Below are positions 1 through 7,039 of a stretch of DNA of 64,000 nt, in pieces. The DNA comes from Streptomyces lydicus (lineage in GTDB: Bacteria; Actinomycetota; Actinomycetes; Streptomycetales; Streptomycetaceae): the NCBI RefSeq assembly GCF_001729485.1, contig NZ_CP017157.1, forward strand, positions 6,944,001 to 7,008,000, written 5' to 3'. The notes below the pieces were generated by a model that saw nothing but the letters and a program-made list of their open reading frames with translations, had not been told where the DNA came from and did no database searches. The position numbers were made by a program, and so were the translations under genes. Each line of letters begins with the position of its first letter. Position 1 is the stretch's first letter.

Positions 1-677
1 CCGTGCGGCACGGCGGCCAGGGCTCGCTGCGCGCCCTGCGGCACCGGCTGCAGGACGACCCGGAGCTGCTGGCCAAGGGCCCGTCCGCGGTGCTGCACGC
101 GATCGCCGACCAGGTGGTGGACGGCTACATGGCGGTGGCCAACGCGGTGCAGGACGACATCGACGAGGTGGAGATCGACGTCTTCAGCTCCGGCACCAAC
201 GGCAAGGGCAACGGCACCAAGGGGTCCGCGAAGGGCGGCGACGCCGGGCGGATCTACCAACTCAAGCGCGAGGTGCTGGAGTTCAAGCGCGCGGTGTCGC
301 CGCTGCTGCGGCCCATGCAGCTGCTGAGCGAGCGGCCCATGCGGCTGGTCGACTCCGACATCCAGAAGTACTTCCGGGACGTCGCCGACCACCTGGCGCG
401 GGTCAACGAACAGGTGCTGTCCTTCGACGACCTGCTCAACTCCATCCTGCAGGCGAACCTCTCGCAGGCGGCGGTCGCGCAGAACGAGGACATGCGCAAG
501 ATCACGGCCTGGGCGGCGATCTTCGCCGTGCCCACGATGATCGCCGGGATCTACGGCATGAACTTCACCTACATGCCGGAGCTGCACTGGAAGTACGGCT
601 ACCCGGCGATGATGCTGGTGACCGTCGCGATCTGTGTCGGCATCCATCGCGGCTTCAAGCGCAACGGATGGCTGTGA
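1..677 (+). CDS. corA: CorA-family magnesium transporter, C-terminal part (5' end outside window)
   Basis: This is the 3' part of a CorA-type divalent cation channel, a homopentameric inner-membrane protein that takes up Mg2+ (Co2+/Ni2+ in some members). The visible part has a charged, helical cytoplasmic stretch and then two C-terminal membrane segments. The first ends in the diagnostic YGMNF signature (GMN at about fragment residues 190-192) and the second is followed by a short positive tail. The reading frame is open to the left window edge, so the true start lies upstream. A Gly/Lys-rich insertion (GTNGKGNGTKGSAKGG) near fragment residue 70 is not typical of CorA and is probably a lineage-specific loop. 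A pore-less MgtE-like protein lies about 1.7 kb downstream, which suggests a shared Mg2+ theme. Confidence 0.92.
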   Translation, partial: VRHGGQGSLRALRHRLQDDPELLAKGPSAVLHAIADQVVDGYMAVANAVQDDIDEVEIDVFSSGTNGKGNGTKGSAKGGDAGRIYQLKREVLEFKRAVSPLLRPMQLLSERPMRLVDSDIQKYFRDVADHLARVNEQVLSFDDLLNSILQANLSQAAVAQNEDMRKITAWAAIFAVPTMIAGIYGMNFTYMPELHWKYGYPAMMLVTVAICVGIHRGFKRNGWL

Positions 678-788
678 CCGGCCGGCGCCGGGCCCGCCCT
701 GGCGTCGGGACGGCCGGCCTCCGGGTCCGCCGTACCGACGCCTGGGCGGGCCCGGGCGGGCAGGGCCGGGCCCGTTAGGCTGAGCCGT

Positions 789-1328
789 ATGACGGAGACC
801 GTGTCGCAGGCCCTGCAGGATCGGGCGCTCATCGAGGAGGCCACGAAGAAGTCCGGCCTCATCTGGGTGCGGGGGACGACGGGCCCGGCCCGTGCGCTGT
901 GGCACCTGTGGCACGACGGGGCCGCGTGTCTCGTCGGCGGCCCCGGCGAACAGCCCCTGGACGACCTCGGACTGGCCGACGGCGGCGCCGCGACCGTCAC
1001 CGTACGCAGCAAGGACAAGGGCGGCCGGCTGGTCACCTGGGAGGCGCGGGTCGTCGAGCCGGAGCCGGGCGGCGACGCCTGGCGGGCCGCCGTCGAGGAG
1101 CTGAAGGGCAAGCGCCTCAACGCCCCGGACGCCGACACCCTCACCGAGCGCTGGGCGCGCGAGTGCCGGGTGCTGCGGCTGGAGCCCACGGGGGCGGAGG
1201 CCACCGAGCGCCCCGGCCGGATGCCGGAGGTCTCGCACGCCGCGCCGCCGCCGGCCTCCCCCGCGATCACCCGGCGGCCCGTACCGGCCGCGCTGCCGAA
1301 GCTGCTGCGCCGGGGCCGCAAGGGCTGA
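789..1328 (+). CDS. conserved hypothetical protein, 179 aa
   Basis: I do not recognise a named family. The protein is soluble, with no signal peptide or membrane segment. An acidic N-terminal region opens with MTETVSQALQDRALIEEA, then comes a compact alpha/beta-looking region to about residue 145, and then a Pro/Ala/Arg-rich tail ending RRGRKG that is probably disordered. Codon use matches the neighbours, so it looks like a real gene. The ATG at 789 follows a modest purine-rich stretch. It sits between corA and a convergent lipoprotein gene, 50 bp from that gene's stop, with no obvious operon partner. The WVRG and GGPGEQPLDDLG stretches suggest a small nucleotide- or flavin-type fold, but this is a guess. 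Confidence 0.7.
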   Translation: MTETVSQALQDRALIEEATKKSGLIWVRGTTGPARALWHLWHDGAACLVGGPGEQPLDDLGLADGGAATVTVRSKDKGGRLVTWEARVVEPEPGGDAWRAAVEELKGKRLNAPDADTLTERWARECRVLRLEPTGAEATERPGRMPEVSHAAPPPASPAITRRPVPAALPKLLRRGRKG

Positions 1329-1378
1329 CCGGCGCCGCCCGGCCCGATCCGGGCGCGCGCCCCTGGGGGCGTCTCCCC

Positions 1379-2161
1379 CTAGCCGGAGCTGGAGATCCGG
1401 CTGCCGTAGTCCACGACCTGGTCCTTGGACGGGGCCCTGAGGTCCACGCTCCGGCCCCACTCGGCAAACCTGACCACGCCCGCGCCGCCGGCCCGCTGCA
1501 GCCGCAGTGGATAGGGCGTGCCCTCCAGCGAGACGTCCAGGGTGCCGCCGGCGCCCGCCCCCGCGGTGAGCCGGACGGTGCGGGTGCCGTCGATGTCGCT
1601 GCGGTCGCCGGTCGCGAGTTTGCCGTGCAGCCCGAGCAGACTGGCGAGCAGCGTGTCCTTGTCGGTGAAGCCGCTGAAGCGCTTGTAGACCGGGTCGCCG
1701 GCGGGCACCTTCACGTACTTGCCGCCGAGCTTCTGTGCCGCGGCCCCGCCGTTCCCGCCGGCCGCGCCGCCCTTCTCGCCGGCCCAGAAGGCCGCGTCCG
1801 CCTTCAGGTAGAGCGCGTCGCCGACCCGCAGCAGTTGGAAGGCGGCCGCCTTGGTGGTCAGTTCGCCCTTGGCGCCGTCCTTCGCCAGGCTCATGTCGAG
1901 CTTGAAGGTCCGGCCCTGGCTGACGACGTTGCCCGACAGGTGCACCGTCTCGGCGTGCTCGGCCGCGGCCCGCGCCTTGGCCTCGATCTTCGCCGCGGGC
2001 AGCTTTCCCACCCCGTTGGTGCCGGCGTCCGGGTCCTGCCCGCCGCAGCCCGCCAGCGCCGCCACCAGCCCCACGCAGGCCGCCCCCTTCAGCGCGGCCC
2101 GTCCCGTGCGGCGGCTGGTGACCAGCGGTCGGGGGCCGGCCCCCCGGGGGATTGCGCTCAC
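1379..2161 (-). CDS. secreted lipoprotein, LppX/LprG-like
   Basis: This is an exported lipoprotein of 260 aa. A positively charged N-terminus and hydrophobic stretch end in a lipobox (ALAGC, Cys at residue 39), giving a lipid-anchored product on the outer face of the membrane. The body has the look of the LppX_LprAFG/LolA-type half-barrel family: alternating beta strands, motifs such as VHLSGNVVSQGRTFKLDMSL, and a late stretch starting RTVRLTAGA. Those proteins bind lipid or hydrophobic ligands, but the ligand here is unknown. The GTG start at 2161 is preceded by a strong AGGAGG at good spacing. The frame stays open far upstream, but only because it runs antisense to another gene. A Gly/Ala-rich insert lies near residue 130. 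Confidence 0.8.
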   Translation of the reverse strand: MSAIPRGAGPRPLVTSRRTGRAALKGAACVGLVAALAGCGGQDPDAGTNGVGKLPAAKIEAKARAAAEHAETVHLSGNVVSQGRTFKLDMSLAKDGAKGELTTKAAAFQLLRVGDALYLKADAAFWAGEKGGAAGGNGGAAAQKLGGKYVKVPAGDPVYKRFSGFTDKDTLLASLLGLHGKLATGDRSDIDGTRTVRLTAGAGAGGTLDVSLEGTPYPLRLQRAGGAGVVRFAEWGRSVDLRAPSKDQVVDYGSRISSSG

Positions 2162-2356
2162 GTGGGCTCTGCCTCCTGATGCGGGTGACCTCGACAGCAG
2201 TACGGCAGCGTACCTGGGTCCTACCGGGTCGTCGGCCGGGCGTGCGGCGGTCACCCTACGGCCCGGCTCACCGCGGCGGCCCGGACCCGTGCGGGTTAGC
2301 CTGAATCCGCATTGATGCCTTGTTTCTGACAGAACGGGAGAAGGGCGGCACTCTGC

Positions 2357-3664
2357 ATGGCAGTGGTGACTCCCCGGGTCTTCGTCTCCCACCTCGCCGG
2401 CAGCCCCGTGTTCGACCCCAACGGCGACCAGGTCGGCCGGCTGCGGGACCTCGTCGCGCTGCTCCGGGTCGGCGCGCGCCCGCCGCGGCTGCTCGGACTG
2501 GTCGTGGAGGTCATCAACCGGCGCCGGATCTTCGTGCCGATGACGCGGGTGACGGGCGTGGAGTCCGGCCAGATCGTCATCACCGGCGTGATCAACATGC
2601 GGCGCTTCGAGCAGCGGCCCACCGAGACGCTGGTGTTCGGCGAGCTGCTCGACCGCCGGGTGCGGCTGGTGGAGACCGGCGAGGAGGTGGCCGTGCTCGA
2701 CATCGGCATCATCCAGCTGCCCGCCCGCCGCGACTGGGAGATCGAGAAGGTCTTCGTCCGCAAGGGGAAGGGCGGGGCGCTGCGCCGCAAGGGCGAGACC
2801 CTGACCGTCGACTGGTCGGCGGTGACCGGCTTCTCGCTGGAGGAGCACGGCCAGGGCGCGGAGAGCCTGCTGGCCACCTTCGAGCAGCTGCGTCCGGCCG
2901 ACCTCGCCGGTGTGCTGCACCACCTCTCCCCCAAGCGCCGCTCCGAGGTCGCCGCGGCGCTCGACGACGACCGGCTCGCCGACGTCCTGGAGGAGCTGCC
3001 GGAGGACGACCAGATCGAGATCCTCGGCAAGCTGAAGGAGGAGCGGGCCGCCGACGTCCTGGAGGCGATGGACCCGGACGACGCCGCCGACCTGCTCTCC
3101 GAGCTGCCGGAGGAGGAGAAGGAGCGGCTGCTGGCGCTGATGCGGCCGGAGGAGGCCGCGGACGTGCGGCGGCTGATGTCGTACGAGGAGCACACGGCGG
3201 GCGGGCTGATGACGACCGATCCGATCGTGCTGCGCCCCGCCGCGACGGTCGCGGAGGCGCTCGCCCGGGTCCGGGACCCGGACCTCTCGCCCGCGCTCGC
3301 CGCGCAGGTCTACGTCTGCCGGCCGCCGGACGAGACGCCCACCGGCAAGTACCTGGGTGTGGTGCACTTCCAGCGGCTGCTGCGCGACCCGCCGTTCACC
3401 CTGGTCAGCTCGATCGCCGACACCGATCTGCCGCCGCTGCGGCCGGAGACGCCACTGCCGGAGGTCACCAGCTACCTGGCCGCGTACAACATGGTGGCCG
3501 CGCCGGTCGTGGACGAGAGCGGCGCCCTGCTGGGCGCGGTCACCGTCGACGACGTGCTGGACCATCTGCTCCCGGAGGACTGGCGGGAGCAGGGACTGCA
3601 CGGTTCCGCCCCGGCCGGGCTGACCGGCACGGCGCGCCTCGGGAAGCCGGCCGATGGGACCTGA
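2357..3664 (+). CDS. MgtE N-terminal/CBS domain protein without a channel domain
   Basis: A 435-aa soluble protein. Residues 1-150 look like PRC-barrel-type beta structure. Residues about 165-275 match the MgtE_N helical superhelix, with repeated LxELPEDD and DxAADLLSELPEEEKE segments. Residues about 285-425 form a pair of CBS domains (TTDPIVLRP, then VDESGALLGAVTVDDVLDHLL). In MgtE these parts form the cytosolic Mg2+ sensor that gates the pore. Here the five-helix membrane domain is missing, so the protein cannot transport by itself and more likely senses Mg2+ or nucleotides for a partner. It overlaps the downstream DUF1003 membrane protein by 11 bp, so the two are probably translated together and may interact. 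Confidence 0.88.
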   Translation: MAVVTPRVFVSHLAGSPVFDPNGDQVGRLRDLVALLRVGARPPRLLGLVVEVINRRRIFVPMTRVTGVESGQIVITGVINMRRFEQRPTETLVFGELLDRRVRLVETGEEVAVLDIGIIQLPARRDWEIEKVFVRKGKGGALRRKGETLTVDWSAVTGFSLEEHGQGAESLLATFEQLRPADLAGVLHHLSPKRRSEVAAALDDDRLADVLEELPEDDQIEILGKLKEERAADVLEAMDPDDAADLLSELPEEEKERLLALMRPEEAADVRRLMSYEEHTAGGLMTTDPIVLRPAATVAEALARVRDPDLSPALAAQVYVCRPPDETPTGKYLGVVHFQRLLRDPPFTLVSSIADTDLPPLRPETPLPEVTSYLAAYNMVAAPVVDESGALLGAVTVDDVLDHLLPEDWREQGLHGSAPAGLTGTARLGKPADGT

Positions 3665-4232
3665 GGAACGGGAGAGCCGGGAACGCACCCGGGCGAACGG
3701 CGCCTCGGCGGTGCGACGGGGCTCCGCCGAACGGCCCCGCATCCGGCTGGACCAGCCGCGCACCCCGCGCCGTACGTTCCTGCCCGAGTACGACCCGGAG
3801 GCGTTCGGGCGGCTGTCGGAGCGGATCGCCCGCTTCCTGGGGACCGGGCGGTTCCTCGTCTGGATGACCGTCACCGTCATGGCGTGGATCACCTGGAACG
3901 TCGCCGCTCCCGCCCCCTGGCGGTTCGACCGGTACCCGTTCATCTTCCTGACCCTGGCGCTGTCGCTGCAGGCGTCGTACGCGGCGCCGTTGATCCTGCT
4001 GGCGCAGAACCGCCAGGCCGACCGGGACCGGATCACCCAGGAGCAGGACCGCAAGCAGAACGAACGCTCCATCGCCGACACCGAGTACCTGACCCGCGAG
4101 GTCGCGGCACTGCGGATGGGTCTGGGCGAGGTCGCCACCCGCGACTGGATCCGCTCCGAGCTCCAGGACGTCGTGCGGGACCTGGAGCAGTGGCAGGCCG
4201 TCCCGGCGGAGAGTGACGAACACGACCGCTGA
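3654..4232 (+). CDS. DUF1003 family membrane protein
   Basis: A 192-aa membrane protein of the DUF1003 family, whose function is not known. An N-terminal Arg/Glu-rich cytosolic segment of about 60 residues is followed by two membrane helices (about 64-84 and 93-115) and a long charged helical tail starting QNRQADRDRITQEQDRKQN, the family hallmark, which probably forms a coiled coil. The ATG lies inside the end of the preceding MgtE-N/CBS gene (11-bp overlap), pointing to translational coupling. Pairing of a pore-less Mg2+ sensor with a two-helix membrane protein suggests one functional unit; this is inference from context only. Confidence 0.88.
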   Translation: MGPEERESRERTRANGASAVRRGSAERPRIRLDQPRTPRRTFLPEYDPEAFGRLSERIARFLGTGRFLVWMTVTVMAWITWNVAAPAPWRFDRYPFIFLTLALSLQASYAAPLILLAQNRQADRDRITQEQDRKQNERSIADTEYLTREVAALRMGLGEVATRDWIRSELQDVVRDLEQWQAVPAESDEHDR

Positions 4233-4274
4233 CGGCCTTTCCGGAGGCCGCCTCACGCGCCGTACCATCGGGTC

Positions 4275-5435
4275 ATGGCTACCGACACCCCAACAGGCGC
4301 CACCCCGAGCGAGGACGCGATCCGCGCCGCGCTCGCGACGGTGAACGACCCCGAGATCCACCGCCCCATCACCGACCTGGGGATGGTCAAATCGGTGGAC
4401 ATCGCGGCGGACGGCGCGGTGGCGGTCGTGGTCTACCTCACCGTCTCCGGCTGCCCGATGCGCGAGACGATCACCAACAACGTGCGCGACGCGGTCGCCG
4501 GCGTGGCGGGCGTGACGAGCGTCCGGGTCGAGCTGGACGTGATGAGCGACGAGCAGCGCAAGGAGCTGGCGTCGTCGCTGCGCGGCGGCACCGCCGAGCG
4601 CGAGGTGCCGTTCGCCCAGCCCGGCTCGCTGACCAGGGTCTACGCCGTCGCCTCCGGCAAGGGCGGCGTCGGCAAGTCGTCGGTGACGGTCAACCTCGCC
4701 GCCGCGATGGCCGCCGACGGGCTGAAGGTCGGTGTCGTGGACGCCGACATCTACGGCCACTCGGTGCCCCGGATGCTCGGCGCCGACGGGCGGCCCACCC
4801 AGGTCGAGAACATGATCATGCCGCCGTCGGCGAACGGCGTGAAGGTCATCTCGATCGGCATGTTCACCCCCGGCAACGCCCCCGTCGTGTGGCGCGGCCC
4901 GATGCTGCACCGCGCGCTGCAGCAGTTCCTCGCCGACGTCTACTGGGGCGACCTGGACGTCCTGCTGCTGGACCTGCCGCCGGGCACCGGCGACATCGCG
5001 ATCTCGGTGGCCCAGCTCGTCCCGAACGCGGAGATCCTGGTGGTCACCACGCCGCAGCAGGCCGCCGCCGAGGTCGCCGAGCGGGCCGGTTCGATCGCCG
5101 TGCAGACCCACCAGAAGATCGTCGGCGTGGTGGAGAACATGTCCGGGCTGCCCTGCCCGCACTGCGACGAGATGGTCGACGTGTTCGGCACCGGCGGCGG
5201 TGAGCGGGTCGCCGAGGGCCTGACGAAGACCACCGGCACGCAGGTGCCGGTGCTCGGCTCCATCCCGATCGACGTCCGCCTCCGCGAGGGCGGCGACGAG
5301 GGCAAGCCGGTCGTGCTGACCGACCCGGACTCCCCCGCCGGCGCGGCGATCCGCGCGATCGCCGGCAAGCTCGGCGGCCGGCAGCGGGGCCTGTCGGGGA
5401 TGTCGCTGGGGATCACCCCGCGCAACAAGTTCTGA
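4275..5435 (+). CDS. mrp: Mrp/NBP35-type Fe-S cluster carrier ATPase
   Basis: A 386-aa P-loop ATPase of the Mrp/ApbC family, which carries [4Fe-4S] clusters to apoproteins in the cytosol. Residues about 10-85 form a MIP18/DUF59 domain (TVNDPEIHRPITDLGMV, GCPMRETI). The deviant Walker A motif GKGGVGKSS lies near residue 130, the DADIYGHS switch follows it, and LDLPPGTGD is the Walker B region. The CPHC pair near residue 295 supplies cluster ligands at the dimer interface. Length and domain order are normal for actinobacteria. It is convergent with the leftward gene at 5677, and a strong hairpin follows its stop. Confidence 0.93.
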   Translation: MATDTPTGATPSEDAIRAALATVNDPEIHRPITDLGMVKSVDIAADGAVAVVVYLTVSGCPMRETITNNVRDAVAGVAGVTSVRVELDVMSDEQRKELASSLRGGTAEREVPFAQPGSLTRVYAVASGKGGVGKSSVTVNLAAAMAADGLKVGVVDADIYGHSVPRMLGADGRPTQVENMIMPPSANGVKVISIGMFTPGNAPVVWRGPMLHRALQQFLADVYWGDLDVLLLDLPPGTGDIAISVAQLVPNAEILVVTTPQQAAAEVAERAGSIAVQTHQKIVGVVENMSGLPCPHCDEMVDVFGTGGGERVAEGLTKTTGTQVPVLGSIPIDVRLREGGDEGKPVVLTDPDSPAGAAIRAIAGKLGGRQRGLSGMSLGITPRNKF

Positions 5436-5495
5436 GGTGGTGCGCCCCCGGTCACGGGGGGGAGCCCGCAGGGCTCACGGACACCACATGAGGTG

Positions 5496-5532
5496 CAGCA
5501 GGGGGCGGGCCCGGTGGGCCCGCCCCCTGCTG
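5496..5532. terminator. strong bidirectional hairpin terminator after mrp
   Basis: A perfect 17-bp GC-rich inverted repeat (5496-5512 with 5516-5532) closes a 3-nt loop. It lies between the convergent mrp and 5677-6321 genes and could stop transcription from both sides. There is no long U-tract, as is usual in Streptomyces. Confidence 0.85.
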
Positions 5533-5566
5533 TCTGCCGGGCGCCGTCAGCCGGCCCGCGCGCCCG

Positions 5567-5723
5567 GGCCGTCGGCGCCGCTCACGACTCGTACGCCGTC
5601 AGGTCCTGGACGACCGAGAATCCGAGGCTTGCGTGCGGCCGGCGCCCCCGTCCCGACCGACGGCCGTCGGCGCCGCTCACGACTCGTACGCCGTCAGGTC
5701 CTGGACGACCGAGAATCCGAGGC
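5567..5723. repeat. 62-bp direct duplication of a gene's 3' end
   Basis: Bases 5567-5628 and 5662-5723 are identical over 62 nt, with a 95-nt offset. The right copy holds the last 15 codons and TGA stop of the leftward gene at 5677-6321 plus a few downstream bases. The left copy repeats those codons and stop in isolation, with 33 unrelated bases between. It looks like a tandem duplication or a recombination scar, and the left copy has no coding role on its own. Confidence 0.95.
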
Positions 5724-6321
5724 CGTAGGCGCTCATCCCGCGCCCGTACGCGCCGATGTGGACGCTTTCGGGGCCCTCCGGGGAGGAGCCCGCCAGTACC
5801 CAGCCGTACTCGGACTCGCGGTAGGCGAACGAGGTCGGCACCCCGTCCACCGGGAGCATCAGCTCGCTCCAGCTGCCGCCGCCGAGGTCGTCGGCGAGCT
5901 CCCAGGCGAGCATCGTCTGCTGGTCCAGCCAGTCTTGGCGGAGCGTCCGGTCCATCTGGGTGGGCCAGGTGTGGGCGAGCAGCCCCGAGCCGGCGAGCCA
6001 GGCGGCCGTCGAGACCGAGGTGGCCTCCATCAGGCCGGTGCCGTCGGCACTGCGCCGTACGGGTCGGTCGGCGACCGTCACCACGACCGCGAACCGCTCG
6101 TCCTGCGGCGGTTCCACCTTGATGGTGGGCTCCTCGCCGTGCCCCACGGCACCGTGCTCGACGGTGCCGTCAGCGGCGGCGCCGACCTGCATCAGCCAGC
6201 GCGGACCGGTGAACGCCTCGTCGAGGCCGTACCACGGGAACGCGGCCAGCAGATAGCCGTCGGCCTTCCGGCCGACCGCGGCGGACGCCTGCTGTTCCGC
6301 TGTCCGACTCGTCGTCTCCAT
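5677..6321 (-). CDS. conserved hypothetical protein, 214 aa
   Basis: I do not recognise a named family. The protein is soluble and acidic with no signal peptide. It is rich in aromatic and small residues, for example LLAAFPWYGLDEAFTGPRW, then a central strand-rich part (ERFAVVVTVADRPVRR) and a Trp/Asp-rich part (WPTQMDRTLRQDWLDQQ). The ATG at 6321 has an AAGGAGG ribosome site at good spacing, which makes the start secure. Its last codons and stop are duplicated just downstream (see the repeat entry). It is convergent with mrp and lies 119 bp from the end of tatB on the same strand, so it may be read with the sigE-htrA-tatB group or from its own promoter. Confidence 0.75.
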   Translation of the reverse strand: METTSRTAEQQASAAVGRKADGYLLAAFPWYGLDEAFTGPRWLMQVGAAADGTVEHGAVGHGEEPTIKVEPPQDERFAVVVTVADRPVRRSADGTGLMEATSVSTAAWLAGSGLLAHTWPTQMDRTLRQDWLDQQTMLAWELADDLGGGSWSELMLPVDGVPTSFAYRESEYGWVLAGSSPEGPESVHIGAYGRGMSAYGLGFSVVQDLTAYES

Positions 6322-6440
6322 CTGCGCGGAGCCTCCTTGTTGCCCTGTGTCGTGGGCGGCCCGCCCCCCTCAGGCGACCGAACCCCGGACACCGGGAGCA
6401 TAGCCATAGGCGTCAACACAGCCGGTCATACCGGTGTGTG

Positions 6441-6923
6441 TCAGGTGGCGTCGGCGTCGAACGGCGGACGCTCGTCCGGCTCTGTGGCCGCGGGCTTCTT
6501 GACCAGGTCGGGGCGGCCGGAGGCGGCCGGGGACTCCTTCGACAGGCTCAGTCCCGAGCCGTTCGAGGACCCGGTGGCGGGGGCACTCTCCCGGCTGTGC
6601 ACGGCGTCGGTGACCTCCGCCATCTCCTGCTTCAGATCGAAGCCGTTACGGATCTCGGCGAGCTCCTTGAGGCCGTACTCGTCCTTCTCCAGGACGTGCT
6701 TGCGCACGAAGTTCTTCGGCTTGAGATCCTCGAACTCGAAGTCCTTGAAATCCGGCCCGAGCTCGCTGCGGATGTCTTCCTTGGCGCTGTCGGAGAACTC
6801 CCGGATCTTCCGGATCACGCCCATGACGTCCTGGATGACCTTGGGGAGCTTGTCCGGGCCGAAGATGAGCACGGCAAGGACGACGATCGCTACCAGCTCG
6901 AGGGGTCCTATGTCGAAGAACAC
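6441..6923 (-). CDS. tatB: Sec-independent protein translocase subunit TatB
   Basis: TatB, 160 aa, is the TatC partner that receives twin-arginine precursors at the membrane. It has the classic layout: a very short N-terminus (MFFDIGPLELV), one membrane helix at about residues 6-22, a GPDKLP hinge, an amphipathic helix to about residue 60, and a charged, Pro/Ser-rich cytosolic tail. The Glu in the N-terminal GPLEL motif is the conserved TatB residue. The GTG at 6923 is chosen because AAGGAG lies 7 nt upstream and the TatA/B fold starts exactly there; the longer frame adds an unrelated sequence. It lies 116 bp after htrA, as in the mycobacterial sigE-rseA-htrA-tatB cluster. Confidence 0.93.
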   Translation of the reverse strand: MFFDIGPLELVAIVVLAVLIFGPDKLPKVIQDVMGVIRKIREFSDSAKEDIRSELGPDFKDFEFEDLKPKNFVRKHVLEKDEYGLKELAEIRNGFDLKQEMAEVTDAVHSRESAPATGSSNGSGLSLSKESPAASGRPDLVKKPAATEPDERPPFDADAT

Positions 6924-7039
6924 CTTGCAGCTCCTTGGGTCATCCGCGGCCTGTGTCGGCCTAGGGGCCAGGCCGCCTATCACGGTACCTGGCCCCGGGC
7001 GTCGGACGGGAGTCGCCCGCGCCAACACCGTGCAAACGA

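Noticed and set aside
899..2179. Long open frames opposite or out of frame to real genes (also 7130-9994, 37699-39540, 49539-51044 and others)
   Set aside because: They run antisense or shifted to genes with clear motifs and reflect the lack of stop codons at high GC; no ribosome sites or family motifs.
1379..4138. A 919-codon frame ending at the lipoprotein gene
   Set aside because: The part before 2161 is antisense to the MgtE-N/CBS gene; the lipoprotein has its own AGGAGG-GTG start.
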